DNA of 64,000 bases from Phaeobacter bryozoorum (GTDB lineage: Bacteria > Pseudomonadota > Alphaproteobacteria > Rhodobacterales > Rhodobacteraceae). Positions 53,308 through 63,590 of this stretch are shown here, in pieces. Under the pieces are notes generated by a model. It was not told the DNA's origin, made no database searches, and saw only the letters and a list, made by a program, of their open reading frames with translations. A program made the translations under genes and the position numbers. How positions within the stretch are numbered: position 1 is the first letter of the stretch; the number at the start of each line of letters is the position of its first letter. The stretch lies in assembly GCF_041893525.1 (NCBI RefSeq), contig NZ_CP169068.1. The stretch is one strand, 5' to 3'.

Positions 53308-53329
53308 GTTTGGGCGCTGTTTGGGCGCT
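53308..53329 (+). repeat. 11-bp tandem repeat upstream of lysK
   Basis: GTTTGGGCGCT occurs twice in direct tandem, with a related GTTTGGGC-like sequence around it. Confidence 0.6.
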
Positions 53330-53356
53330 ATTCTGGTGCTGAAACACTGCGGTTTC

Positions 53357-53385
53357 TTGACACGTATCGCCGCTCACCATAGGTG
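53357..53385 (+). promoter_or_regulatory. Candidate lysK promoter
   Basis: Perfect TTGACA at 53357-53362, a 17-base spacer, then TAGGTG at 53380-53385. The -10 is weak. It leaves a leader of about 125 bases before ATG 53515. Confidence 0.35.
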
Positions 53386-53514
53386 AGGCCGACCGGGTGC
53401 ATGGGGCGCCCGGCAGTGGTGAGCCGCCCGCAGTCACCGGCGCCCGAGACAGCGCCGCAGACGGGGGGCTAGCAGTCCGACCGGAGCCACCTCCGGTTGC
53501 CGATGGAGAACATG

Positions 53515-55158
53515 ATGTCTGATCTGCGCGAAGAAGCTCTGAAGAGCAAAGCCTGGCCGTTTGAAGAAGCCCGCCGGGTTCTCAAACGTTATGCCAAGGG
53601 CGCGCCGGAAAAGGGCTATGTCCTGTTCGAAACCGGCTATGGCCCCTCTGGCCTGCCGCATATCGGCACCTTTGGCGAGGTGGCCCGCACCACGATGATC
53701 AAGAAAGCCTTCGAGGTGATCTCGGATATTCCGACGAAGCTGATCTGCTTTTCGGATGATCTCGACGGGATGCGCAAGATCCCCGGCAACGTGCCAAATG
53801 CCGACAGCCTACAGGACCACCTGCAAAAGCCGCTGACCTCGGTGCCGGATCCCTTTGGCGAATACGAGAGCTTTGGCCATCATAACAACGCCATGCTGCG
53901 CCGGTTCCTTGATACCTTCGGCTTTGAGTATGAGTTCTATTCGGCCACCGAATTCTACGGCTCCGGTCAGTTCGACGAGATCCTGAAGCGCGCCGTCGAC
54001 AAATACGACGACATCATGGCGATCATGCTGAAGTCCCTGCGCGAAGAGCGCCGTCAGACCTATTCGATCTTCCTGCCGATCCACCCGGACACCGGCCGCG
54101 TGCTCTATGTGCCGATGAAGAAGGTCTGCGCCGAGACCTATTCCATCACCTTTGATGACGAGGACGGCAAGGAATGGACTCTGCCGGTGACCGGCGGCAA
54201 CGTGAAACTTCAGTGGAAGCCCGACTTCGGCGCCCGCTGGGCGGCACTTGGCGTTGATTTCGAGATGTACGGCAAGGATCACTCCACCAATACGCCGATC
54301 TATGATGGCATCTGCCGGGTGCTGGGCGTCCCGGCGCCGGAGCATTTCACCTATGAGCTGTTCCTCGATGCCAACGGTCAGAAGATCTCCAAGACCTCGG
54401 GCAACGGGATTTCCATTGATGAATGGCTGACCTATGCCTCGACCGAGAGCCTGGCCTATTTCATGTATCTGAAGCCCAAGACGGCGAAGCGGATGCACTT
54501 CGATGTGATCCCCAAGGCGGTGGACGAATACCACCAGCAGCTGCGCGCCTATCACACCCAGGATCTGAAGGGACAGCTGAACAACCCGGTCTGGCACATC
54601 CACGCAGGCGATGTGCCGCAGTCGGATATGGTGGTGCCATTCTCGATGCTGTTGAACCTCGCTTCGGCCTCCAGCGCCGAGGATAAGGCAACCATGTGGG
54701 GCTTCATCAACAAATACGCCCCCGACGCGACGCCAGAGAGCAACCCGACCATGGATCAGGCGGCGGGCTTTGCGGTGGCCTATTTCAACGATTTCGTGAA
54801 ACCGGCAAAGACCTATCGCCTGCCCACCGATCAGGAGCGTGCGGCGCTTCAGGACCTGGCGGATGCGCTGAAATCGCCCGAAGCCGCGCTGGCCGCGATT
54901 GCCAAGAAGAACGAGATCGCAGGCAGCACCGACCCGCTGCCCGAGGCCGATTTCGCGGATGAGGAATTCCTGCAATCCGTTGTCTTTGCCATCGGCAAGA
55001 TCCACGGGTTCGAGCCGCTGCGCGCCTGGTTCTCGGCCATCTACGAGGTGCTGCTGGGCGCCACGCAGGGGCCTCGTTTCGGCGGGTTCATCGCCCTTTA
55101 CGGGGTCGAGGACACCATCACGCTGATTGATCAGGCGCTGGCGGGTGAGCTGGTCTGA
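53515..55158 (+). CDS. lysK: Class I lysyl-tRNA synthetase
   Basis: 547 residues of the archaeal-type class I LysRS, used in alphaproteobacteria instead of class II LysS. HIGH is HIGT in GYGPSGLPHIGTFGE, and the KMSKS-type loop is KISKTSGNG. ATG 53515 (MSDLREEALK) with GGAG at 53505-53508 was chosen among several nearby starts (ATG 53503 and 53512, TTG 53497). It has its own strong terminator. Confidence 0.95.
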   Translation: MSDLREEALKSKAWPFEEARRVLKRYAKGAPEKGYVLFETGYGPSGLPHIGTFGEVARTTMIKKAFEVISDIPTKLICFSDDLDGMRKIPGNVPNADSLQDHLQKPLTSVPDPFGEYESFGHHNNAMLRRFLDTFGFEYEFYSATEFYGSGQFDEILKRAVDKYDDIMAIMLKSLREERRQTYSIFLPIHPDTGRVLYVPMKKVCAETYSITFDDEDGKEWTLPVTGGNVKLQWKPDFGARWAALGVDFEMYGKDHSTNTPIYDGICRVLGVPAPEHFTYELFLDANGQKISKTSGNGISIDEWLTYASTESLAYFMYLKPKTAKRMHFDVIPKAVDEYHQQLRAYHTQDLKGQLNNPVWHIHAGDVPQSDMVVPFSMLLNLASASSAEDKATMWGFINKYAPDATPESNPTMDQAAGFAVAYFNDFVKPAKTYRLPTDQERAALQDLADALKSPEAALAAIAKKNEIAGSTDPLPEADFADEEFLQSVVFAIGKIHGFEPLRAWFSAIYEVLLGATQGPRFGGFIALYGVEDTITLIDQALAGELV

Positions 55159-55180
55159 CCCCGCAGCCATATGTCAACAG

Positions 55181-55211
55181 AAGGGCGCCTGTAACGGGCG
55201 CCCTTTTTGTT
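55181..55211 (+). terminator. Terminator of lysK
   Basis: 9-bp stem AAGGGCGCC/GGCGCCCTT (55181-55189, 55197-55205) with loop TGTAACG, running into TTTTTGTTT. A textbook intrinsic terminator 22 bases past the stop. Confidence 0.92.
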
Positions 55212-55305
55212 TCGCGCAGGGCGCAGCGGCGCGGCAAAACGGTCAGCGGTGATTGACCGCGCCCGCGCCGGGGCTAGCTGACAGGGGCATCAGAGGAGAT
55301 CTGCC

Positions 55306-55719
55306 ATGCGCAAGTTTTTGTTGATGAGTGTTTCTGTCGCCCTGTTGTCGCTGCCGGTTCCGGGTGCCGCCGAGGGGCGCGATAGCGCGATAACCGGGGT
55401 GATCACAGATCAGATCGCCGCCTTTCTCAGGCGTGATTCCGAGGCCGCCTTTGCCCATGCGTCGCCGATGATTCAGGGGCTGTTCGGCAATTCCGAGCGA
55501 TTTGCACAGATGGTGCAGTCGGGCTACCCGATGGTCTGGCAACCGGATGAGGTGCGCTATCTGGGGCTGCGCACCGTGGCCGGTGGCCTGTGGCAGCGGG
55601 TGATGATCACCGATCCAGAGGGGCGGGTACATCTTCTGGATTATCAGATGGTTGAGACCCCGACCGGCTGGAAGATCAACGCCGTTCAGCTGCTGACGGA
55701 GGATGCGCCCGCGACCTGA
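55306..55719 (+). CDS. DUF4864 exported protein
   Basis: 137 residues with a signal peptide (MRKFLLMSVSVALLSLPVPGAA) and the DUF4864 pattern: ITDQIAAFLRRDSEAAFAHASPMIQ...FGNSERFAQMVQSGYPMVWQP. The fold is of the NTF2/SnoaL type. Periplasmic, function unknown. AGGAGA precedes ATG 55306. Downstream comes the tail-fibre-like gene after 146 bases. Confidence 0.87.
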   Translation: MRKFLLMSVSVALLSLPVPGAAEGRDSAITGVITDQIAAFLRRDSEAAFAHASPMIQGLFGNSERFAQMVQSGYPMVWQPDEVRYLGLRTVAGGLWQRVMITDPEGRVHLLDYQMVETPTGWKINAVQLLTEDAPAT

Positions 55720-55865
55720 TCCATCGCCTGATTCTCCCCCCCGGTGCATACCCTGCGAACGCCCCTCTGAGGGCGCGTTAAACCCCGTCCTTTACAACCC
55801 TTTCCCTGAGTGAACCGGGCTGCGGCCTGATCAGCCGGAAACGGCGGTATTAGAAAGGGTGACTG

Positions 55866-58151
55866 ATGAACATAGCGATCACTGACGGCGTAGAGCTGAT
55901 GCCCCCGGCCTTTGCCGAGGGGCTCAACAACTGGTCCAGCGGCAATGGCACACCGGGGTCGGACACCTATCAGGGCGCGGCCAATGCGGCCTTTGTCGCG
56001 GCGGACGCCGATTTTGGCGGCTGTCTTGAACTGCAAAAGACCGCTTCGGTGCAGAAACTGCGCAATATGACCCGCACCATGCTGACGCCGGGCTGCTATT
56101 TGCAGGTCACCGCGCGGGTAAAGGCGGTCAGCGGTGCCCTGCCAACCGTTCGCATCGCGGCCTGGGCCGGGCAGTCGGGCGGCGGTCATCTGGGCGGCGT
56201 GGTCGAGACCGGGGCGGGCACCAGCCTGTCGACCTACGGAAAAGTGGTTGAGGTATCGGCCATTATCGGCACCGGCAGCCGCAATGGCGTCGATATGGCC
56301 TGGGGGCTTGAGGGGCGCTTTGCCCATGTGGGGCTGGATCTGATCGGGCCAAATGGCGGCGTGGTGCGGGTCGACGATATCGAGGTACGCGATGTCACCG
56401 GGGTCTTCCTGCGCAATATGATCAGCCTGGTGGATGTGACCGACTATGGCGCAATCGGTGATGGCAGCACCGACAATACCGCCGCCTTTGAGGCGGCTGA
56501 TGCCGCGGCCGCCGGCCGTCGTGTACTGGTCCCTGCGGGGGAATTCTACCTCGGCAGCACCGTGTCGATGAACCATGAGGTCCAGTTTGAAGGCACCGTC
56601 CGCATGCCCACCAGCCGGATGCTGCTGCTGACCCGCAATTTCGATTTCCCCAGCTATGCCGCGGCTTTCGGGGATGAGGAACTGGGCTTCAAGAAGGCGT
56701 TTCAGGCGCTGTTGAACAATGCCGATCATGAATTGCTGGATCTGTGCGGGCGCAAGGTGACCCTGCGCGGACCCGTCGATATGCAGGCGGCGGTCCCCAA
56801 CAAGACCAGCTACGCGACCCGCCGGGTGATCCGTAACGGCCAGCTGGAGGCTGCCGCCAATGCCGCCTGGGACACCGATACCATCACCGCTCAGGCAACC
56901 TATAGCACCAGCGCATCCCGCAAGCTGACAAATGTCGCCAATATCGCCAATATTCCCGTTGGCGCGCTTGTCGAAGGCAGCGGCGTCGGGCGCGAAATCT
57001 ACGTCCGGGACAAGAACGTGGGCGCGGGCGAACTGACCCTGACCGCGCCGCTTTATGATGCGGTGGGCACCCAGCAATACACCTTTCGCGACTTCAAATA
57101 CATGTTGGATTTCAGCGGCTTCAGCGCGCTCAGTAAATTCGGCATGACCGAAGTCGAGATTCAGTGCGACGGGCGCTGTAGCGGCATTCGTCTGGCCCCG
57201 ACCGGCACCGTGTTCAGCCTGGACCACTGCTTTATCTCGCGGCCACGAAACCGCGGCATCACCTCAATCGGATCCGGCTGTCAGGGTATCCTGATCGACA
57301 ATTGCCAGTTCCTGTCCGATGAAGAGCCGCTGAATGTCGGCGCCCGGCAATCCATCGCGCTGAACGTCAACGCCAATGATGCCAAGCTGCGCAACAATCG
57401 CGCCACCAAGTTCCGCCATTTCGCATTGCTGGGTGGCCAGAACCAGACGGTGACCGGCAACCACTTCTTTCAGGGCGATACCGTTGCCGATGGCAGCCGC
57501 ACCGCCGGTCTAATCCTGACCAGCACCAATTGCGCCTCGACCGTGTCGGACAATTACATCGACAATTGTTTTGTCGAATGGACCAATGAACGCGATGCCC
57601 GCCCCGATTTCACCAGCGGCTTCTCCTTCAGCGCCCTGTCGATCACCGACAATGTGTTCCTGTCCGGCGATGTCGCCCCCTGGTTCAGCTACATCGTGGT
57701 AAAGCCTTATGGCAGCGGCCATTTTCTGAACGGGATGACCGTGTCGGGGAATAAATTCCGCTCCATCAACGGCACCATCGAGCGGGCAGAGCGGGTCGAT
57801 ACCAGCTTCTCCGACCTCGATTTCAGCCGCACCAGGGATATCTTCTACGAGGGCAACACCTATCACAACGTCTCAACCGCGGTGGCCAACCCGCTCAGGA
57901 TTGAACATGTGCAGGGCAGCGCGGCCACGACCTGGACCGTCGACACCCAGGATGCGCTGCCATTTCGCGGTCAGGCACGGGGCATCGACAGCGTCGTCGC
58001 CATTGGCCCGGTAGAGCTCGGCGGCGGCGCCGATCGCCATGCTATGCCCTATGCCAAGCTGCGCGTCGGCAGCCGTCGCGATCAGGTCCAGCTGGTCTGG
58101 CCGGAGGCGGTGCGCGGCACGGTGCAGGTAACGGTGCGTGTGGACAGGTGA
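55866..58151 (+). CDS. Right-handed beta-helix / pectate-lyase-like protein, phage or GTA tail-fibre type
   Basis: 761 residues. The N-terminal ~180 (MNIAITDGVELMPPAFAEGL...) look like a carbohydrate-binding or attachment domain, then LVDVTDYGAIGDGSTDNTAAFEAADAA starts a pectate-lyase-3/GH28-type parallel beta-helix, with repeated short strand-turn units (IDNCQF, NNRATKF, DNYIDNC, DNVFLSG). No signal peptide is visible. This layout is common in phage tail spikes, and a protein of this kind is, from memory, the unlinked tail-fibre gene of the Rhodobacter capsulatus gene transfer agent. No other phage gene lies nearby. AAAGGG precedes ATG 55866. Confidence 0.75.
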   Translation: MNIAITDGVELMPPAFAEGLNNWSSGNGTPGSDTYQGAANAAFVAADADFGGCLELQKTASVQKLRNMTRTMLTPGCYLQVTARVKAVSGALPTVRIAAWAGQSGGGHLGGVVETGAGTSLSTYGKVVEVSAIIGTGSRNGVDMAWGLEGRFAHVGLDLIGPNGGVVRVDDIEVRDVTGVFLRNMISLVDVTDYGAIGDGSTDNTAAFEAADAAAAGRRVLVPAGEFYLGSTVSMNHEVQFEGTVRMPTSRMLLLTRNFDFPSYAAAFGDEELGFKKAFQALLNNADHELLDLCGRKVTLRGPVDMQAAVPNKTSYATRRVIRNGQLEAAANAAWDTDTITAQATYSTSASRKLTNVANIANIPVGALVEGSGVGREIYVRDKNVGAGELTLTAPLYDAVGTQQYTFRDFKYMLDFSGFSALSKFGMTEVEIQCDGRCSGIRLAPTGTVFSLDHCFISRPRNRGITSIGSGCQGILIDNCQFLSDEEPLNVGARQSIALNVNANDAKLRNNRATKFRHFALLGGQNQTVTGNHFFQGDTVADGSRTAGLILTSTNCASTVSDNYIDNCFVEWTNERDARPDFTSGFSFSALSITDNVFLSGDVAPWFSYIVVKPYGSGHFLNGMTVSGNKFRSINGTIERAERVDTSFSDLDFSRTRDIFYEGNTYHNVSTAVANPLRIEHVQGSAATTWTVDTQDALPFRGQARGIDSVVAIGPVELGGGADRHAMPYAKLRVGSRRDQVQLVWPEAVRGTVQVTVRVDR

Positions 58152-58167
58152 TCCGCAGCGCTGGGGG

Positions 58168-58896
58168 TCAGAACCGGTGCCAGATCGCCAGTTTGATCCC
58201 CAGCGCGCGTGTTTCGGCGCGCTTGTGCTGGAGACCGATCACCAGCTCCGGCGCGCTCTTTCCGAACCGCTTTGCCAGTGGCAGCCGCAGGCTGGGGGTG
58301 ATGGAAAAGGACAGCGGCGCGCCCGCTGTCCTGCTGGTTTCCACCTGTAGCAGCGGCGCCAGCTTGCCGGGGCGGTTCAACCCCAGCGTGGCATCCAGTT
58401 TCCAGGTCTGCTGCCGCCCCTTGCTGCGCCATTCATGACCCAGATCCAGAGCGATCCAACCCGACAGCGGCCTGCCTTTCAGGGCGATGTCGAACCCGCG
58501 CCCATAGGACAGGGTGATCCGCTGCATCGGCGCCCAGACCCCGCTGCTCTGATTGGCCCCCAGCGCCAGCTCCACCGCGGTATTTGCCTGTCCCAGACGG
58601 GGTAGGGGGTGGCGCAGAAACAGCAGCGCATGGGCGGAGCTGCCGCGGCTGACATTCAGATCGGCGCCGAGCGTCCAGCGCGGATGCAGGCCAAATTCCC
58701 CGTAAAATCCGATCTCTGCCGGCAGGCGCTGCCCCTCGCTCAGCCCTTTCAGCGCGGCAAGGTCGCGGCGCAGCGTCAGGCTGGTCGCGCTGAACCCCTG
58801 ACCCTCCTGCTGCAACCACGCCCCGGCGGAAACCGAGGCCAGCGGCATCAGGCAGAGGGCAAGGACAGCCAGTAAGCGTAGGAACCCGTGCAGCAT
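58168..58896 (-). CDS. Exported hypothetical protein, probable outer-membrane beta barrel
   Basis: 242 residues with a signal peptide (LRLLAVLALCLMPLASVSA), then alternating beta strands (GFYGEFGLHPRWTLGADLNVS, AVELALGAN, IALDLGHEWRSKGRQQTWKLDATLGLN) and a terminal Phe (LAIWHRF). It suggests a small outer-membrane barrel of unknown function. It converges on the tail-fibre-like gene. Confidence 0.75.
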   Translation of the reverse strand: MLHGFLRLLAVLALCLMPLASVSAGAWLQQEGQGFSATSLTLRRDLAALKGLSEGQRLPAEIGFYGEFGLHPRWTLGADLNVSRGSSAHALLFLRHPLPRLGQANTAVELALGANQSSGVWAPMQRITLSYGRGFDIALKGRPLSGWIALDLGHEWRSKGRQQTWKLDATLGLNRPGKLAPLLQVETSRTAGAPLSFSITPSLRLPLAKRFGKSAPELVIGLQHKRAETRALGIKLAIWHRF

Positions 58897-59042
58897 AAAA
58901 ACACTTTAAAGTTGATTTTATTTTTGACCACTCTTTTTATGCGTCTGTTGGACAAGGATCGGCGATCCTGCCGGGGCGGGCAAAAACCTCTGCCGGATTT
59001 CCTCAAACCGGCGTAGGCTGGAGATGGACAACGGAGGAAGCC

Positions 59043-59360
59043 ATGCCGACGATAGCGACCAATACCGAAACCCAAACCGTGATCACCACCTTTGAGATGA
59101 CGCCGGGCACCTGTCAGGATCTGCTGGATGCCCTGACCGAAGCCTATGCGGAGTTCATTTCGCATCAGCCGGGCTTTATCTCTGCCGGGTTGCATGTGAA
59201 TGACGCCCAGACGCGGATCGCCAATTATTCGCAGTGGCGGCGGCGGGAGGATTTTATGGCCATGCTGCGCAGCACCGAGATGCGCAACCGCAATCGCAAG
59301 ATCAACGAGCTTTGTCGCAGTTTTGAACCGGTGATGTATGAGGTTGCAGCAACCTTTTGA
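59043..59360 (+). CDS. Antibiotic biosynthesis monooxygenase (ABM)-domain protein
   Basis: 105 residues with the ferredoxin-like ABM fold: VITTFEMTPGTCQDLLDALTEAYAEFISHQPGFISAGLHV and IANYSQWRRREDFMAML are typical. Members act as cofactorless monooxygenases or heme-degrading enzymes; the substrate here is unknown. GGAGGAAGCC precedes ATG 59043. Confidence 0.85.
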   Translation: MPTIATNTETQTVITTFEMTPGTCQDLLDALTEAYAEFISHQPGFISAGLHVNDAQTRIANYSQWRRREDFMAMLRSTEMRNRNRKINELCRSFEPVMYEVAATF

Positions 59361-59460
59361 TCTCTGGTGCGTTTCCCTGTTGTACGCGGCTGATCTCGAT
59401 CAAGGCAGGCCGGTGCGCACGGCCTCATGATGGGGGTGCCGCAGACAGAGGAGACCGCAA

Positions 59461-59868
59461 ATGTATCATAATATTCTTGTCCCGATTTCGTTTGATCCCG
59501 ACCGCGATGTGAGCGCCCCGCTAAAGCTGGCGGGGCTGCTGGCCACGCCAGAGGCCCGGATCACCCTTCTGCATGTGGTCGAACAGGTGCCGGCCTATGC
59601 GATTTCCTATATGCCGGTCGATTATCTGGAGGGCACCCGCAAGGCGCTTCAGGCGGAGCTGGACGGCCTGGCCCAGACATTGCCCAACGCGACCGGGCTG
59701 CTGATTGATGGCCATTCCGGTCGCTCGATTCTGGACTGGGCCGAACAGAACGCACCCGACCTTATCATCATCGCCTCGCACCGGCCGGGGATGCAGGACC
59801 TGCTGCTGGGATCGACCGCCACGCAGGTGGTGCGCCACGCGGCCTGTGCGGTGCATGTCGTGCGCTGA
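59461..59868 (+). CDS. Universal stress protein UspA family
   Basis: 135 residues: one Usp domain beginning MYHNILVPISFDPDRDV and ending with the ATP-binding-type GSTATQVVRHAACAVHVVR. The middle GHSGRSILDWAEQNAPDLIIIASHRPG fits the family. AGAGGAGA precedes ATG 59461. Forms part of a run of small stress-related genes up to 61038. Confidence 0.92.
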   Translation: MYHNILVPISFDPDRDVSAPLKLAGLLATPEARITLLHVVEQVPAYAISYMPVDYLEGTRKALQAELDGLAQTLPNATGLLIDGHSGRSILDWAEQNAPDLIIIASHRPGMQDLLLGSTATQVVRHAACAVHVVR

Positions 59869-59975
59869 GACTTGCGGTTTTTTGACGCGAGGCCAGCAAT
59901 TCGTCGCCGACAGGCTTGTCCCGCGCGGCAGCCGACCCCACTTGGATTGCAATCAGGTTTAGCGAGGAGAAAACG

Positions 59976-60242
59976 ATGCAATGTCCAATTGACGGCGCCC
60001 AGCTGGTAATGACCGACCGGGCCGGTGTGGAAATCGACTATTGTCCGCAATGCCGGGGTGTCTGGCTTGATCGCGGTGAATTGGATAAAATCATCGAACG
60101 GTCCAGCCAGCCAGCGCCGCAGCCGCAGCCCCGGCAGCAGGACAGCTATCGCCCTGAAAAACGCGATTCAGACCGGCATTATTCGGAAAAACGCTACAAG
60201 AAAAAACGGGGTGGTTTTCTTGAGGACCTGTTTGATTTCTGA
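59976..60242 (+). CDS. Zinc-ribbon (TFIIB-type) domain protein
   Basis: 88 residues. MQCPIDGAQLVMTDRAGVE and DYCPQCRGVWLDRGELDKII form the zf-TFIIB domain (only one complete CxxC visible, CPQC; the first pair reads CPID, with a second Cys missing). The rest is charged (EKRDSDRHYSEKRYKKKR) and ends GGFLEDLFDF. GAGGAGA precedes ATG 59976. Function unknown, common in alphaproteobacteria. Confidence 0.85.
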   Translation: MQCPIDGAQLVMTDRAGVEIDYCPQCRGVWLDRGELDKIIERSSQPAPQPQPRQQDSYRPEKRDSDRHYSEKRYKKKRGGFLEDLFDF

Positions 60243-60340
60243 TCTAAAAAATGCAGAAAACCGCATTTTGCAAATAAGGGCGGTTTATTCATAGTCGCCT
60301 GGTGAGATGCGCGGGCAGCCTGCCGCACCACTTAGTGCAG

Positions 60341-60382
60341 ATAAAAATATGCCCCGGCGCCATGATCTGGCTGCCGGGGCAT
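60341..60382 (-). terminator. Terminator of the PLDc_N protein gene
   Basis: 10-bp perfect stem ATGCCCCGGC/GCCGGGGCAT (60349-60358, 60373-60382), 14-base loop; on the minus strand it is followed by ATTTTTATC. Confidence 0.8.
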
Positions 60383-60396
60383 TATCTAACGCCCTG

Positions 60397-60582
60397 TTAG
60401 ATATGAGCTTTGCTGCCGCGTGGGCCTGCGATCAGCCATGCGATCAGGCCGATCACCGGCAGGACCAGGATAACAAGGGTCCAGATCACCTTGGCTGCGG
60501 TCGATGCGCCGGATGTCAGGACCTGGTAGATCGCGTAGAGGTCAGCGATAAGAATAAGCAGACCAAGAAGACTGTAACCCAT
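60397..60582 (-). CDS. Small PLDc_N (phospholipase D-nuclease N-terminal type) membrane protein
   Basis: 61 residues with two hydrophobic helices separated by a short loop: MGYSLLGLLILIADLYAIYQ and KVIWTLVILVLPVIGLIAWLIAG, ending PRGSKAHI. This matches the cardiolipin-synthase N-terminal domain found as stand-alone small proteins. GGAGAGA precedes the ATG at 60582. A GGAACC-type promoter lies upstream. Confidence 0.82.
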   Translation of the reverse strand: MGYSLLGLLILIADLYAIYQVLTSGASTAAKVIWTLVILVLPVIGLIAWLIAGPRGSKAHI

Positions 60583-60615
60583 TTTCTCTCTCCATCAATT
60601 TTGTTCTGTCTGCTC

Positions 60616-60641
60616 AACCTTTCAGACGCCAAAAAGGTTCC
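60616..60641 (-). promoter_or_regulatory. GGAACC-N16-GGTT promoter (EcfG/ECF15-like), leftward
   Basis: On the minus strand GGAACC (60641-60636), 16 bases, GGTT (60619-60616). This matches the general-stress ECF pattern GGAAC-N16/17-cGTT. It would give a short leader for the PLDc_N gene starting at 60582. Confidence 0.5.
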
Positions 60642-60654
60642 GCTAAAATTTTTG

Positions 60655-60680
60655 GGAACCTTTTTGTGAGGCGGATTGTT
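60655..60680 (+). promoter_or_regulatory. GGAACC-N16-TGTT promoter (EcfG/ECF15-like), rightward
   Basis: GGAACC at 60655-60660, 16 bases, TGTT at 60677-60680. Its -35 is the mirror image of the leftward one: the two form a 12-bp inverted repeat (60630-60641 with 60655-60666). It drives the acidic small-protein gene at 60733. Confidence 0.5.
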
Positions 60681-60732
60681 TGCTTCTCGAACCATCACTG
60701 AGATGTATCGCAATCTGAAAAGGAACCACGCT

Positions 60733-61038
60733 ATGAAAACCGCTACCGGAATTATTATGGGTATTGTTGCTGTAATCGCCATTGCGGTCGGCATCTACAT
60801 GGTCGACGTCGACCAGACCGAAGAGGCAAGCCTGCCTGACGTGGATGTCAGCGTCGAAGGTGGCAACCTGCCGAAATTTGATGCCGAAGTCGGTTCCGTC
60901 TCTATCACCGAGGAAACCGCCACCGTAAAGGTTCCCGACGTTGATGTGACCATGGAAGAAGCCGAAATCTCGGTGCCCGGCCTGAAAGTGACACCGCCGG
61001 AAGACGCTGCTGACGAAGTTGCCGCCGAATCCAACTAA
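60733..61038 (+). CDS. Small membrane-anchored acidic protein
   Basis: 101 residues: one N-terminal helix (MKTATGIIMGIVAVIAIAVGIYMV) then an acidic, Val-rich tail in which PDVDV occurs twice (in LPDVDVSVEGG and VPDVDVTMEEA), ending DAADEVAAESN. Its net charge is strongly negative. AGGAACC precedes ATG 60733, and a GGAACC-type promoter lies upstream. I do not recognise the family. Confidence 0.82.
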   Translation: MKTATGIIMGIVAVIAIAVGIYMVDVDQTEEASLPDVDVSVEGGNLPKFDAEVGSVSITEETATVKVPDVDVTMEEAEISVPGLKVTPPEDAADEVAAESN

Positions 61039-61069
61039 TGCCAGTCCGCCTGTGACCCGGCATTCACTG

Positions 61070-61098
61070 CCCCCCGCATTTGCGGGGGGTATTTTCGT
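61070..61098 (+). terminator. Terminator of the small acidic protein gene
   Basis: Stem CCCCCCGC/GCGGGGGG (61070-61077, 61082-61089), loop ATTT, followed by TATTTTCGTTTT. Confidence 0.88.
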
Positions 61099-61163
61099 TT
61101 TGGACCCCTATCCGGTCGCCGGTGCTGCGGACCGGGCCGAGGCCGCGCCGCAACGGTGGGCAC

Positions 61164-63362
<2,199 letters not shown>

Positions 63363-63391
63363 ATGGCTCTCTCCTGCTGGGGGCAGAGATT

Positions 63392-63406
63392 GGTCTGTTT
63401 TTGTTC
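63392..63406. promoter_or_regulatory. Candidate LexA box upstream of uvrB
   Basis: GGTC-TGTTTTT-GTTC, one mismatch from the alphaproteobacterial LexA direct repeat GTTC-N7-GTTC. It lies 30-44 bases before the uvrB start. Confidence 0.4.
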
Positions 63407-63590
63407 TTATTCAAGGGGCTTTTTCCACCCCGCGCCCGGCGATGGCTTCGCAGCGGCGCAAAATGCCGGTCGCTGAGGGTGGAAATCCCGGTTTTTCCTG
63501 CCAAACCCGTGCAATCTGCGGCATTTGCCACCTTGCCCGTGATCAGGGTTCAGCGCATATAGGGGGCAGAGATCTGAGAGGAGATATCCC

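Larger units (their letters stand above)
53082..53514. other. 433-bp region upstream of lysK
   Basis: No convincing gene. It carries an 11-bp tandem repeat (53308-53329) and a candidate -35/-10 pair for lysK. Confidence 0.5.

Noticed and set aside
55720..58151. Prophage remnant around the tail-fibre-like gene
   Set aside because: There is no integrase, capsid, terminase or attachment repeat; the flanking genes are ordinary chromosomal genes.
60630..60666. Inverted repeat with flanking A/T runs read as an intrinsic terminator
   Set aside because: It lies between two divergent gene starts, where a terminator makes no sense; the arms fit paired GGAACC promoter elements better.
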